This document shows positions 17,538 through 25,858 of a stretch of 32,247 bases of DNA, one piece after another (positions within the stretch are counted from its first letter, which is position 1; every line of letters starts with the position of its first letter). The position numbers were made by a program, and so were the translations under genes. The DNA lies in NCBI GenBank assembly GCA_946541275.1, contig CAMNJH010000009.1, forward strand, positions 1-32,247. The letters run 5' to 3'. This stretch comes from an uncultured Prevotellaceae bacterium. Its GTDB lineage: Bacteria > Bacteroidota > Bacteroidia > Bacteroidales > Bacteroidaceae. Under the pieces are notes generated by a model. The model saw only the letters and a list, made by a program, of their open reading frames with translations, did not search any database and was not told the DNA's origin.

Positions 17538-17562
17538 GAGAATAGAAAGACGGTAGACGTAT

Positions 17563-18153
17563 ATGAAGAAGGTAGTGTCGTATATAGCCATGGTGTTGGC
17601 TGTGGCAGAAATTGTGCTGATACTGGTGTCGTGGCTGCTGTCGGCGACCGTGGGTGACGACGTCCGCTCGCTGTTGTCGTCTGAGGGCATACGCTTCTTC
17701 TTCGGTGGCTTCGTCAACATGCTGTTGAGCCCGCTTCTCGTCTGGATTGTCCTGCTGTCCATGGCTTACGGCTGTTTATGCAGCAGTGGGATGCTTTCTA
17801 TGTTTAATGACCAGATGGGATATAGGCAGCGCCAGACCCTGTTTATATTGGTGGTTGTCCTGTTGGTGTATGTAGTGATAGTACTGGCCCTTTCCGTGTC
17901 GCCCCATGCCGTGCTCCTCTCGGCAACGGGGCGGCTGTGGCCCTCTGCGTTCAGCAGGGCATTGATTCCAATCATCGCATTCGGCATCATCCTGCTATCT
18001 ACGGTCTACGGCCTGGTATCGCGCCATTTCCTGTCGCTAGCCGATGTCTGCCAGTCATTATCGGGCGGCATAGCCATCTCTGCCCCTTTGCTCCTTCTCT
18101 ACGTTCTCTTTATGCAGCTCTTTTCATCGCTGCGCTTTGCCTTCAGCTTCTAG
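17563..18153 (+). CDS. Integral membrane protein of unknown function
   Basis: A 196-aa, strongly hydrophobic protein with about five membrane segments (near 7-29, 50-70, 90-113, 131-153 and 165-185). I do not recognise a definite family. The stretch SLLSSEGIRFFFGGFVNMLLSPLLVWIVLLSM (cited here in pieces: LLSSEGIRFF, FVNMLLSPLL) faintly resembles the N-terminal region of AbgT-type transporters, but at 196 aa it is far too short to be one. It starts 25 nt after the response regulator on the same strand and is probably the last gene of the kdgK-to-17-kb transcription unit. Confidence 0.7.
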   Translation: MKKVVSYIAMVLAVAEIVLILVSWLLSATVGDDVRSLLSSEGIRFFFGGFVNMLLSPLLVWIVLLSMAYGCLCSSGMLSMFNDQMGYRQRQTLFILVVVLLVYVVIVLALSVSPHAVLLSATGRLWPSAFSRALIPIIAFGIILLSTVYGLVSRHFLSLADVCQSLSGGIAISAPLLLLYVLFMQLFSSLRFAFSF

Positions 18154-18207
18154 GAAGTAGGACTGTTTCAGATTGTTCACCACTAAGAGTAACTACGGTC
18201 AGCAGCC

Positions 18208-18669
18208 TCACATGGTTTCTTCCTCTGGACTCTCGGGCTTCTCGTGGAAAATCTTGTGGTGAATGAAGTCGGAACCCTCCAAACAGAGCAAAACCAATAC
18301 GGTGGCAATGGAGGACAAACCATACATTCCTGCACCCGCCGTCATGCCGATGGCTGATGTCACCCAGAGTCCAGCCGCCGTGGTCAGGCCTTTCACGGCG
18401 TTCTTCTGGAAAATGATACAACCAGCTCCGATGAAGCCTATGCCGCTCACCACCTGAGCAGCGAGGCGGCTAGGGTCGCGCTGGATGCCCTGAATGCCGA
18501 CATAGTCGTCAAAGCCATGGAGAGACAACACCATGAACAGTCCGCTACCAAGACCAACCAGGAAGTGGGTGCGGAATCCTGCTTCCTTGGACCGGTACTC
18601 GCGCTCCAGTCCGATGGCGCCACCCAGAAGGGCGGCAATCACTATACTTAAAATATATTCTCCTGACAT
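18208..18669 (-). CDS. MgtC/SapB family membrane protein
   Basis: A 153-aa inner-membrane protein with about four to five helices. The MgtC/SapB N-terminal signature is clear: AALLGGAIGLEREYRSKEAG near residue 12, then RTHFLVGLGSGLFMVLS, QVVSGIGFIGAGCIIF and the KGLTTAAGLWVTSAIGMTAGAGMY block. Members are linked to growth in low magnesium, acid tolerance or membrane potential control; the exact role here is unknown. It lacks the C-terminal soluble ACT-like domain of long MgtC proteins. It lies 18 nt after the metallo-hydrolase gene, at the end of a minus-strand cluster. Confidence 0.9.
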   Translation of the reverse strand: MSGEYILSIVIAALLGGAIGLEREYRSKEAGFRTHFLVGLGSGLFMVLSLHGFDDYVGIQGIQRDPSRLAAQVVSGIGFIGAGCIIFQKNAVKGLTTAAGLWVTSAIGMTAGAGMYGLSSIATVLVLLCLEGSDFIHHKIFHEKPESPEEETM

Positions 18670-18687
18670 CTTTGAATTGTTATATTG

Positions 18688-19344
18688 TTATTGGTTAATA
18701 ACGCGGAAATAAGGATTCATAGCCTTTTCCTCGCCAATGGTGGTGCAAGGTCCATGACCCGTGTACACTTTGACATCAGCCGGTAGCTTGGCAACAATCT
18801 GGTGAAGACTGTTCATGAGCTCCTGCCATGAGCCACCTTCCAGGTCAGTACGTCCCACGCTCATGCGGAAGAGCGTATCGCCGGCAAAGAGCACTTTTTC
18901 GCTTTCGCAATAGAAAAGCACGCTGCCGGGTGAGTGGCCAGGCGTATGGATGACCCTCAGAGTGTGTTCTCCAAAACTGATGAGCTCTCCATCAGCGAGC
19001 ATTTCGCCAAGAGGAGGCATGGGATTATCGAAGCTTACTCCCAGGAACAAAGCTACCTGACGACTCATTTCCTGATAATTGTATGACTCGGCAGGATGCA
19101 GGCGTGGCTTGATGCCGAACTCGCCATAGAGCGTGTCAAGGCCGAAGATATGGTCGAAATGAGCGTGCGTACATAGTACATGACGAAGCTGCAGATGATT
19201 CCCGTTGAGGTAGTTCACTACGGCCTGGCGCTCTTCTGCGTAAAAAGCGCCACAGTCAATGACAACGGCCTCCCGCGTACTGTCGCTCACCACATAGCAG
19301 TTCTCCTGTATGGGATTGCATTGGAGTGTCTTAATATCGATCAT
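18688..19344 (-). CDS. MBL-fold metallo-hydrolase (glyoxalase II-like)
   Basis: A 218-aa cytoplasmic protein of the metallo-beta-lactamase superfamily. The metal ligands are visible: THAHFDH (the HxHxDH motif, about residue 60), GHSPGSVLF with a further His, FAGDTLF with the bridging Asp, and TGHGP with the last His. The short length without the C-terminal helical domain of true glyoxalase II resembles YcbL-type hydrolases, so the substrate is uncertain (a thioester such as S-lactoylglutathione is only one option). Its ATG overlaps the rsmG stop by 4 nt (ATGA). Confidence 0.88.
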   Translation of the reverse strand: MIDIKTLQCNPIQENCYVVSDSTREAVVIDCGAFYAEERQAVVNYLNGNHLQLRHVLCTHAHFDHIFGLDTLYGEFGIKPRLHPAESYNYQEMSRQVALFLGVSFDNPMPPLGEMLADGELISFGEHTLRVIHTPGHSPGSVLFYCESEKVLFAGDTLFRMSVGRTDLEGGSWQELMNSLHQIVAKLPADVKVYTGHGPCTTIGEEKAMNPYFRVINQ

Positions 19345-19961
19345 AAAGGCAAATAGATACTGTACTTTTCTTTAAACCATTCTTCCTTGAACCAATCGTG
19401 GAGCGCGCTGACCTGTACAATGTTCTTGAAAGGGCGGATCTCTGCTTGTAAATCTCCTCCCTTCAAACAGATGATGCCATTGGGCAGTGCATTGTGCTGT
19501 TCCTTCTTGATGTTTTTCTTTACCATGCGGGCCAGGTCGGGCAGGGACATCACTGCGCGGCTCACCACGAAGTCGTACTTGCCCTTTTCTTCTTCACCGC
19601 GCCGGTGAATCGGCGTGCAATTCTCCAGGCCGATGGCCTGACACACCTCTTGCGCCACCCTGATTTTCTTGCCTGTTCCGTCAATCAAAGTAAACTGGCA
19701 GTCAGGGAAAAGAATAGCCAACGGCACGCCGGGGAAACCGCCTCCGGTGCCGAAATCCAGTATCTCAGTGCGTGGCTTAAAGCGTAGCACGCGACCAATG
19801 GCTAAGGAGTGGAGCACATGGTGCTCGTAAAGATTGTCAATATCCAGCCGTGAGATGACGTTGATTTTCTCGTTCCACTCATGATAAAGCTCGTCAAGGG
19901 CTGAGAGCTGCTCCAGCTGGCGCTGAGTTAATTCCGGGAAGTATTTCTTTATCAGTTCCAT
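19341..19961 (-). CDS. rsmG: 16S rRNA (guanine-N7) methyltransferase
   Basis: SAM-dependent enzyme methylating G527 of 16S rRNA (E. coli numbering). I start it at the ATG at 19959-19961 (MELIKKYFPELTQRQ), giving 206 aa, because RsmG proteins begin at this point; an in-frame ATG at 19994 directly after the rlmH stop adds 11 residues. Motifs are NVISR, LDFGTGGGFPGVPLAI (SAM-binding glycine loop), LIDGTGKKIRV, and VVSRAV. It lies between rlmH, another rRNA methyltransferase gene, and the MBL hydrolase gene, which overlaps its stop by 4 nt. Confidence 0.93.
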   Translation of the reverse strand: MELIKKYFPELTQRQLEQLSALDELYHEWNEKINVISRLDIDNLYEHHVLHSLAIGRVLRFKPRTEILDFGTGGGFPGVPLAILFPDCQFTLIDGTGKKIRVAQEVCQAIGLENCTPIHRRGEEEKGKYDFVVSRAVMSLPDLARMVKKNIKKEQHNALPNGIICLKGGDLQAEIRPFKNIVQVSALHDWFKEEWFKEKYSIYLPL

Positions 19962-19994
19962 TCGTTGATGAATTAAACAGTTGGGAATAGGCAA

Positions 19995-20465
19995 TTATTC
20001 GTGGTGATAGGGTTCTCCTTTGATAATGGTGCAAGCCCGATAAAGCTGCTCTGTGAATACGAGTCTCACCATCTGGTGGGAGAAGGTGAGGCGTGACAGC
20101 GAAAGCATTTCATTGGCCCGCTGATAGACAGTCGGGGAAAAACCATAGGGCCCTCCGATGATGAAAACGAGTCTGCGGGCTGTGTTTCGCTTCTGCTCCA
20201 GCCATTGGGCCAGTTCCGTGCTACGCATTTCCTTCCCACGTTCATCCAGCAGCACCACAGTGTCCTGTGGTTGCAACAGCTTTAGAAGCTGCTCCCCTTC
20301 CTGTTGCTTTTGCTGCTCCTCGGTAAGATTCTTGGTGTTGCGCAGTTCTGGAATGATGTGAATGCTGAAGGGCATGTAGTGACCAATGCGCTCTGCATAG
20401 TCACTAATGCCAGCTTGAAAATGCTTGTCGGCTGTTTTCCCAATCAGGAACAGTTCGGTCTTCAT
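19995..20465 (-). CDS. rlmH: 23S rRNA (pseudouridine1915-N3)-methyltransferase
   Basis: SPOUT-class methyltransferase acting on 70S ribosomes at position 1915 of 23S rRNA. The 156 aa match the family length. Typical motifs are LLDERGKEMRSTELAQWL, FIIGGPYGFSP (SAM-binding knot), and the C-terminal LSLSRLTFSHQMVRLVFTEQ / QLYRACTIIKGEPYHHE region (given in pieces), which is highly conserved. It lies 27 nt downstream of the DUF4491 gene and just upstream of rsmG, forming an rRNA modification cluster. Confidence 0.96.
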   Translation of the reverse strand: MKTELFLIGKTADKHFQAGISDYAERIGHYMPFSIHIIPELRNTKNLTEEQQKQQEGEQLLKLLQPQDTVVLLDERGKEMRSTELAQWLEQKRNTARRLVFIIGGPYGFSPTVYQRANEMLSLSRLTFSHQMVRLVFTEQLYRACTIIKGEPYHHE

Positions 20466-20492
20466 CTTTCTGAATACTTATTGCGTCTCCAG

Positions 20493-20795
20493 TCACTTTT
20501 TGTTGTATTCATGTTTGCGCCGGGGATTCATGGGAAACCATCCCTTCTCCACGCGCTTCTTCTGTGTGAACAATTCGCCTATGCCCCACAGACTTGATGC
20601 GCCAAACACGCCGATGATGGCTGATGGTACTTCGTCTTCAATAAACAGAGCACTCCCTATAGAGACTAGTCCCACCAGCAGGAACACCCACCAAAGGCGA
20701 GTCCCAGTGTAATACTCTGCCTTGATGACTATCGGATGGAATATCCCAATAATTAAAAAGGTGGAAATGGCAATGATAATCCCTGTAAAGTACAT
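20493..20795 (-). CDS. DUF4491 family membrane protein
   Basis: A 100-aa protein with about three membrane helices (4-20, 34-51 and 59-72), followed by a basic cytoplasmic tail ending KHEYNKK. MYFTGIIIAISTFLIIGIFH, the WWVF segment and SSLWGIGELFTQKKRVEKGW match my memory of DUF4491, a Bacteroidetes/Firmicutes family of unknown function. It is first of a minus-strand cluster (DUF4491 - rlmH - rsmG - hydrolase - mgtC) and divergent from the tsaC-type gene. Confidence 0.85.
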   Translation of the reverse strand: MYFTGIIIAISTFLIIGIFHPIVIKAEYYTGTRLWWVFLLVGLVSIGSALFIEDEVPSAIIGVFGASSLWGIGELFTQKKRVEKGWFPMNPRRKHEYNKK

Positions 20796-20815
20796 AGTGT
20801 TCTGCGATTTTTGTG

Positions 20816-20823
20816 CAAAGGTA
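20816..20823 (-). promoter_or_regulatory. Candidate -7 element upstream of the DUF4491-rlmH cluster
   Basis: TACCTTTG on the minus strand matches TAnnTTTG exactly, about 20 bp before the DUF4491 start codon. No TTG is found at the right distance upstream, so the promoter is weaker or needs an activator. The identical octamer serves the divergent gene 45 bp away. Confidence 0.45.
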
Positions 20824-20845
20824 CTAAATAATTGTGAATTGTCAG

Positions 20846-20875
20846 TTGTGAATTATGAATAATTTTGTACCTTTG
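20846..20875 (+). promoter_or_regulatory. Promoter of the tsaC-recN-TPR operon
   Basis: TTG (20846-20848), a 19-bp spacer and TACCTTTG (20868-20875) fit the Bacteroidetes consensus. Transcription would start near 20882, about 12 nt before the ATG at 20894. Confidence 0.65.
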
Positions 20876-20893
20876 CATGCAATTATTTGAATT

Positions 20894-21460
20894 ATGACAC
20901 AAGAGCAAGACATAAAAAATGCTGTAGAGGTGTTGCGCAAGGGGGGAGTGATTCTCTATCCCACTGACACTGTCTGGGGAATAGGCTGTGATGCCACGAA
21001 CGAAAAGGCCGTGGCCCGTGTCTATGAAATCAAGGAACGTGACGACAGCAAGGCGCTGATATGTCTGGTAGATAGTGATGCCCGTTTGCAGCGCTATGTG
21101 CGGAAAGTTCCCGATGTGGCCTGGCAGTTGATAGACTGCATCATCAAGCCGACGACGCTTATCCTTGACGGTGCTGTTAACCTGGCTCCGAACCTGATAG
21201 CCGAAGATGGTTCCATTGGTATTCGGATTACGCAGGAGGCTTTCAGCCATGAGTTGTGCTATCGCTTCCAGAAGGCTATCGTCTCGACATCAGCGAACAT
21301 CAGTGGCGAGCCCGCTGCTCAGAACTATATGGATATTGACCCACGTATCCTGGACCGAGTAGATTATGTGTGTTGGTCGCGTCGTCAGGAGCATAAACCC
21401 CATCAGCCTTCAAGCATTATTAAGCTGAAAGAGAACGGCGAGGTGAAAATTATTCGTTGA
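20894..21460 (+). CDS. L-threonylcarbamoyladenylate synthase (Sua5/YciO/YrdC family)
   Basis: Makes threonylcarbamoyl-AMP from threonine, bicarbonate and ATP, the first step of tRNA t6A37 synthesis. The 188-aa single-domain protein carries GGVILYPTDTVWGIGCDATN, EIKERDDSKALICLV (KRx3SKP-type loop, here with Ala in place of Pro), a TLILDGAVNLAPNLI segment, GIRIT and VSTSANISGEPA, the YrdC family signatures. The C-terminal domain of Sua5 is absent. I leave the symbol empty because TsaC and YciO-like paralogues are hard to tell apart by eye. recN follows 19 nt later. Confidence 0.88.
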   Translation: MTQEQDIKNAVEVLRKGGVILYPTDTVWGIGCDATNEKAVARVYEIKERDDSKALICLVDSDARLQRYVRKVPDVAWQLIDCIIKPTTLILDGAVNLAPNLIAEDGSIGIRITQEAFSHELCYRFQKAIVSTSANISGEPAAQNYMDIDPRILDRVDYVCWSRRQEHKPHQPSSIIKLKENGEVKIIR

Positions 21461-21479
21461 GTATCAAGCATCTTGAATT

Positions 21480-23141
21480 ATGCTAAGGCAATTATACATT
21501 CGCAATTTTACGCTTATCGACGAGCTCGACATGGAGTTCCATGAAGGGTTCTCGGTAATTACAGGCGAGACGGGCGCTGGCAAAAGTATCATCTTGGGAG
21601 CCATTGGCCTGTTGCTGGGACAACGCGCTGACCTGAAGGCCATCAAGAACGGGGCAGAGAAATGTATCGTGGAAGCCCATTTCGACTTGTCACATTATGA
21701 AGGAATGGTATCCTTCTTTGACGAGAACGATTTGGATGCTGATATGGAAGATACCATCATTCGACGTGAGCTTTCCGCAAATGGTAAGAGCAGGGCTTTT
21801 GTCAACGATATGCCGGTGAGCTTGACAGTATTGAAAGAACTGGGCGACAGACTGATAGATGTGCACTCCCAGCATCAGAATCTGCTGCTGGGGAAACATG
21901 ATTTCCAGTTGAATGTTGTCGATATAATTGCTGCCGACCAGCAGATTCTTTCAGGTTATGTTTCCGCATACGACTCTTATCGCCAGGCGCAACGTAGACT
22001 GGATGAGCTGAAGGAACAACTGGAAAAGAATCGTCAGAATGCTGATTTCATGCAGTTCCAGTTTGACGAGCTGACTAATGCCAAGTTGGCGGATGGCGAA
22101 CAGGAAGAGCTTGAATCACAAAGTGATACGATGACCCATGCTGAAGACATTAAGCAGGCTCTCTATACTGCAGATAATGCATTGTCGGCAGAGGGGACAG
22201 GAATAGTGGTGCAGCTGCGTACTGCTACCCAGGCTGTGAGGAGCATTGAACATGTCTTTGCTGGAGCATCGGAACTGGCAGAACGACTGGACTCAAGCTA
22301 TGTGGAGCTAAAAGACGTGGCATCCGAGGTGCTCTCAAAGTTAGACAATGTGGATTTTGATCCCTCTGAGCTTGAAGCCGTCAATGACAGGCTGGACCGC
22401 ATTTATGAATTAGAGAAGAAATATCATGTGCAGAGCGTTAATGAGCTCATTGCCATTCGGAATGACCTGGGACTGAAATTGCAAGCCATAGAGGGAGGTG
22501 ATGAGCTTTTGGAAGAGCAGGAACAACAGGTGAAGTCCCTGCTTCAGGTGTGCAGGGAAAAGGGGAAACAGTTGACTGCGGCACGCCAGCGCGGCGCCCA
22601 GCTGATACAGAAACAGATGGAAGAACGCCTTGTAGCACTTGGCATGCCGCATGGTCGGTTCCAGATTTCATTTGCCGATTGTGAGCCGTGTGCTACAGGC
22701 TTTGATCGCATTTCGTTCCTCTTCTCGGCGAATCTCTCTTCCCCCTTGCAGCCCGTATCCCAAGTTGCTTCGGGAGGTGAAATAGCACGCGTCATGCTCG
22801 CCTTAAAGGCCATGGTGAGTGGTGCTGTGAAACTGCCTACTATTATCTTTGATGAGATAGATACGGGCGTCAGCGGAAAGATAGCTGAACAGATGGCGCA
22901 TATCATGGCCGAGATGGCAGCTGGTGGACGCCAGGTCATCAGCATCACTCATCTGCCACAGATAGCTGCTTTGGGAACCACACATTATAAAGTATATAAG
23001 GAAGAGACACCTCATGGCACCACGAGCCACATGTTGCAACTCTCGCCCGACGAGCGAGTGGGTGAGATTGCCCAGATGCTGTCAGGAAGTGCCGTCAGTG
23101 AGGCTGCTGTTCAAAATGCTAAACAATTACTTAGGATATGA
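21480..23141 (+). CDS. recN: DNA repair protein RecN
   Basis: SMC-like ATPase that acts at DNA double-strand breaks. The 553 aa are full length. N-terminal MLRQLYIRNFTLIDELDMEF leads to the Walker A motif GETGAGKSII (about 29-38). SQHQNLL is the Q-loop region. A coiled coil covers about 155-375 (DELKEQLEKNRQNADFMQ and following). The C-terminal ABC signature is VASGGEIARVMLALK, with Walker B IIFDEIDTGVSG and ISITHLPQIAALG (H-loop). The stop overlaps the start of the TPR gene by 4 nt (ATGA). Confidence 0.97.
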   Translation: MLRQLYIRNFTLIDELDMEFHEGFSVITGETGAGKSIILGAIGLLLGQRADLKAIKNGAEKCIVEAHFDLSHYEGMVSFFDENDLDADMEDTIIRRELSANGKSRAFVNDMPVSLTVLKELGDRLIDVHSQHQNLLLGKHDFQLNVVDIIAADQQILSGYVSAYDSYRQAQRRLDELKEQLEKNRQNADFMQFQFDELTNAKLADGEQEELESQSDTMTHAEDIKQALYTADNALSAEGTGIVVQLRTATQAVRSIEHVFAGASELAERLDSSYVELKDVASEVLSKLDNVDFDPSELEAVNDRLDRIYELEKKYHVQSVNELIAIRNDLGLKLQAIEGGDELLEEQEQQVKSLLQVCREKGKQLTAARQRGAQLIQKQMEERLVALGMPHGRFQISFADCEPCATGFDRISFLFSANLSSPLQPVSQVASGGEIARVMLALKAMVSGAVKLPTIIFDEIDTGVSGKIAEQMAHIMAEMAAGGRQVISITHLPQIAALGTTHYKVYKEETPHGTTSHMLQLSPDERVGEIAQMLSGSAVSEAAVQNAKQLLRI

Positions 23142-24811
23142 AAAATAAGCTGAACCTGTTATTATTTCTTTTTTGCCTGTCATCTTCAATTACCATAAGT
23201 GCCCAGTCATGGGTGAAAAAAGCCGCCAAGTCGGTGTTTTCGCTGAAGACCTTCGATGCTACGGGGACGCTTCTTGCCAGTAGCAATGGTGTTTTCGTCA
23301 GTGAAGAAGGTGATGCCATCAGCAGCTTTGAATGTTTCAAGGGGGCCAGCAGCGCCGTGGTTATCGATGCTGCCGGAAAAGAATATCCAGTAGAGATTAT
23401 TCTGGGGGCTAACGAGACCTACGATCTGGCAAAGTTCAAGGTGGCGGCAAAGAAAACGATGCCAGTCACAATAGCTCCCAACAAAGGAGCAGAGGGAAAC
23501 GTGGCATGGCTGCTTCCTTATCGTGAACAGAAAAAGGCGCTGGATGGTGTCATCAGGAAGGCAGAGACTTTTGGCGAAGACTATGCCTATTATACAGTGC
23601 ACCTTCAGATGCCCGAGGATGGGGTAGGACTTCCGCTTTTTAATGATGAGGGGCAACTGCTAGGACTGATGCAGCGGCCCGCTTCCGGTGGCGATACGCT
23701 AAGCTATGCTGTCAGTGCAATCTTTGCTGACAGCTTGAAAATGAGCGGACTGAGCATCAACGACCAAGCTCTGCAATCAACTAAAATAAAGAAAGCACTG
23801 CCCGATAACATCTCGCAGGCTCAGCTCACTCTCTTTGTCGCTGCTTCCAGTCTTGACTCGGTTGAATATGTTCAGCTGATGGATGATTTTATCCGTAAAT
23901 TCCCCAATGAGCAGGATGGCTATATCACCCGTGCCCAGTTTGCCTCAGCATCCGACCGATATTCCGATGCCGATGCCGACATGGAGATGGCCCTGAAAAT
24001 AGGAGAAAAGAAAGATGAGGTGCATTTCAGTTACTCGCGTATGATCTACCAGAAACTGGTCTACAAGCCAGAGCCTGCTTACGAGCCATGGACGCTGGAT
24101 CGTGCTTTGCAGGAAGCAAAGGCTGCCTACGAAGCTAATCCGTTGCCTGCCTACCTGCAGCAGCAGGCTTATGTGCTTTATACGCAAAAGAATTTTTCAG
24201 AAGCTTCTGCCATCTACGAGACATTGACTAATACGTCTTTGCGTTCTCCTGACTTGTTCTTTGAGGCTTCCCGTTGTAAGCTGATGATGGCCGACACGCT
24301 GGGCTATCTGGCTCTGCTCGATTCTGCTGTGGCTCAGTTCTCACGTCCATATCTGAAAGAGGCATCTCCCTACATTCTTGCCCGTGCTCAGGCCCGGCTC
24401 AATTCTGGGAAGTATCGTGATGCAGTGAGCGATTTGAATGAATATGAACAGCTTATGGCAACTCAGGTGAACGACCAGTTCTATTACCTGCGATTCCAGG
24501 CAGAGCAGGGTGGCCGCTTGTTCCAGCAGGCGCTGAATGATATCGCCAAGGCCATTCAGATGAATTCAACCGAAGAAGTGTACTATGCGGAGAAAGCATC
24601 ACTTGAGGTCCGTGTCGGGCTTTATGATGATGCCATTCAGACGGCTCAAGCCTGTATGAAGGTGGCTCCTGAGCATAGTGATGGCTATCTGTTCCTGGGA
24701 CTGGCACAGTGCCTGAAAGGACAGAAGGCAGAGGGCATAAAAAACCTGCAGCGTGCCCGTGAACTGGGCGACGTGCAGGCTGATGCTTTAATCGAGAAAT
24801 ATGGAAAGTAG
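23138..24811 (+). CDS. Secreted trypsin-fold pseudo-protease with TPR repeats
   Basis: A 557-aa protein with a signal peptide (MKNKLNLLLFLFCLSSSITISA, cleavage near 22; cited as LLLFLFCLSSS). Residues about 25-200 look like a chymotrypsin/HtrA-type domain: GTLLASSNGVFVSEEGDAIS, YDLAKFKV (the catalytic Asp position, D96) and GVGLPLFNDEGQLLG (the GNSGGPLFN position). The His site is replaced (SSFECF, residues 63-68) and the Ser is replaced by Val163, so it is predicted to be inactive. Residues about 220-557 form TPR-like helical repeats. It is probably a periplasmic binding or scaffold protein. It overlaps recN by 4 nt; its stop is 3 nt from the convergent kinase gene. Confidence 0.8.
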   Translation: MKNKLNLLLFLFCLSSSITISAQSWVKKAAKSVFSLKTFDATGTLLASSNGVFVSEEGDAISSFECFKGASSAVVIDAAGKEYPVEIILGANETYDLAKFKVAAKKTMPVTIAPNKGAEGNVAWLLPYREQKKALDGVIRKAETFGEDYAYYTVHLQMPEDGVGLPLFNDEGQLLGLMQRPASGGDTLSYAVSAIFADSLKMSGLSINDQALQSTKIKKALPDNISQAQLTLFVAASSLDSVEYVQLMDDFIRKFPNEQDGYITRAQFASASDRYSDADADMEMALKIGEKKDEVHFSYSRMIYQKLVYKPEPAYEPWTLDRALQEAKAAYEANPLPAYLQQQAYVLYTQKNFSEASAIYETLTNTSLRSPDLFFEASRCKLMMADTLGYLALLDSAVAQFSRPYLKEASPYILARAQARLNSGKYRDAVSDLNEYEQLMATQVNDQFYYLRFQAEQGGRLFQQALNDIAKAIQMNSTEEVYYAEKASLEVRVGLYDDAIQTAQACMKVAPEHSDGYLFLGLAQCLKGQKAEGIKNLQRARELGDVQADALIEKYGK

Positions 24812-24814
24812 GCG

Positions 24815-25849
24815 CTACAGCAGCGATTGAATCTCTTCGTCGGTAGCCAAGTTGAAGTCACCCGTGATGGTGTTCTTCAGCGTGGAGGCTGCCAGAGAAT
24901 AGTTTAGTTGCTGCTGTGGGTCGTCAGGATAGGCTTGGATGGCATGGAGCAAACCTGCCATGAAAGCATCGCCCACTCCCGAGGGATCAACTACGCCGTT
25001 GATGTCAAAGATGGGGGCTTTCAGCAGTTTGCCTTCCGTATCTGGTGTGGCTGTGAATAGCAGGGCGGTCAGCAAATGCCGGCTTGAAGCCACCATATTG
25101 CGCATGCCCATCAGCCACTTCTGGCAGCGTGGGAATTGCTGATGCAGCTCATCGAACCATTCCTTGTATTCTTTCATCTGCATTTCAAACTTTGTGTCAG
25201 TAGCAGTAAAAGGCGGCTGTTGACGCTGGCATATCCATTCAAACTCAATGGCGTCGCCGAACATCATGTCGCAGCGGCTGAGCATCTTCTTGAGCACAGT
25301 CCTAGGGTCGGCACCATAGCGCCACAGGTTCTTGCGATAGTTGATATCGAAAGACACCGTCACTCCCAACTCATCAGCTATGTCGAGCGCTTCAAATGTG
25401 GCATCGGCGGCATTTTGCGAGATGGCTGCAGTGATGCCCGAGACATGCAGGACACTGGCATCTTTTAATATCTCGTACCAGGGAATCATACCAGGCTGCA
25501 GTTCGGAGTAGGCGGAATGAGCACGGTCGTAAATCACCTTGGCTGAGCGCATGCCTGCTGCGGGTTCCAGATAGTAGGTACCTATACGGTCACCGCCGAA
25601 GAGCACATGATGGCATCCCACACCCAGTTCCTGAAGGCGCATGACGCCAGCCTTTCCGACAGGGGTCTGTGGCAGCCGGGTGACATATTCTACTTGGTTG
25701 CCAAGCGTGGCTAATGAGACGGCAACATTGGCTTCGCTTCCCCCATACATACTTGTGAAAATGTCGCCTTGTGACAGGCGCTGATGGTCTTTCTTGGAGA
25801 ATCGGAGCAGTAGTTCACCGAAGGTTACAATTTTGTTCCTCTTTGTCAT
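24815..25849 (-). CDS. PfkB-family sugar kinase, KdgK-like paralogue
   Basis: A 344-aa ribokinase-like enzyme. It parallels the kdgK product along its length: GELLLRFSKKDH, YGGSEANVAVSLA, YYLEPAAGMRSAKVIYDRAH, VSFDINYRKNLW, and the catalytic motif VDPSGVGDAFMAGLL with GVGD, followed by STLKNTITGDFNL, a tail almost the same as in the first kinase. Because the YDRAHS segment is shared, KDG or a similar ketodeoxy sugar acid is the likely substrate, but the different setting (after MFS, secreted protein and patatin genes) leaves this open. It starts 9 nt after the patatin stop. Confidence 0.85.
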   Translation of the reverse strand: MTKRNKIVTFGELLLRFSKKDHQRLSQGDIFTSMYGGSEANVAVSLATLGNQVEYVTRLPQTPVGKAGVMRLQELGVGCHHVLFGGDRIGTYYLEPAAGMRSAKVIYDRAHSAYSELQPGMIPWYEILKDASVLHVSGITAAISQNAADATFEALDIADELGVTVSFDINYRKNLWRYGADPRTVLKKMLSRCDMMFGDAIEFEWICQRQQPPFTATDTKFEMQMKEYKEWFDELHQQFPRCQKWLMGMRNMVASSRHLLTALLFTATPDTEGKLLKAPIFDINGVVDPSGVGDAFMAGLLHAIQAYPDDPQQQLNYSLAASTLKNTITGDFNLATDEEIQSLL

Positions 25850-25858
25850 GTCTGTTGT

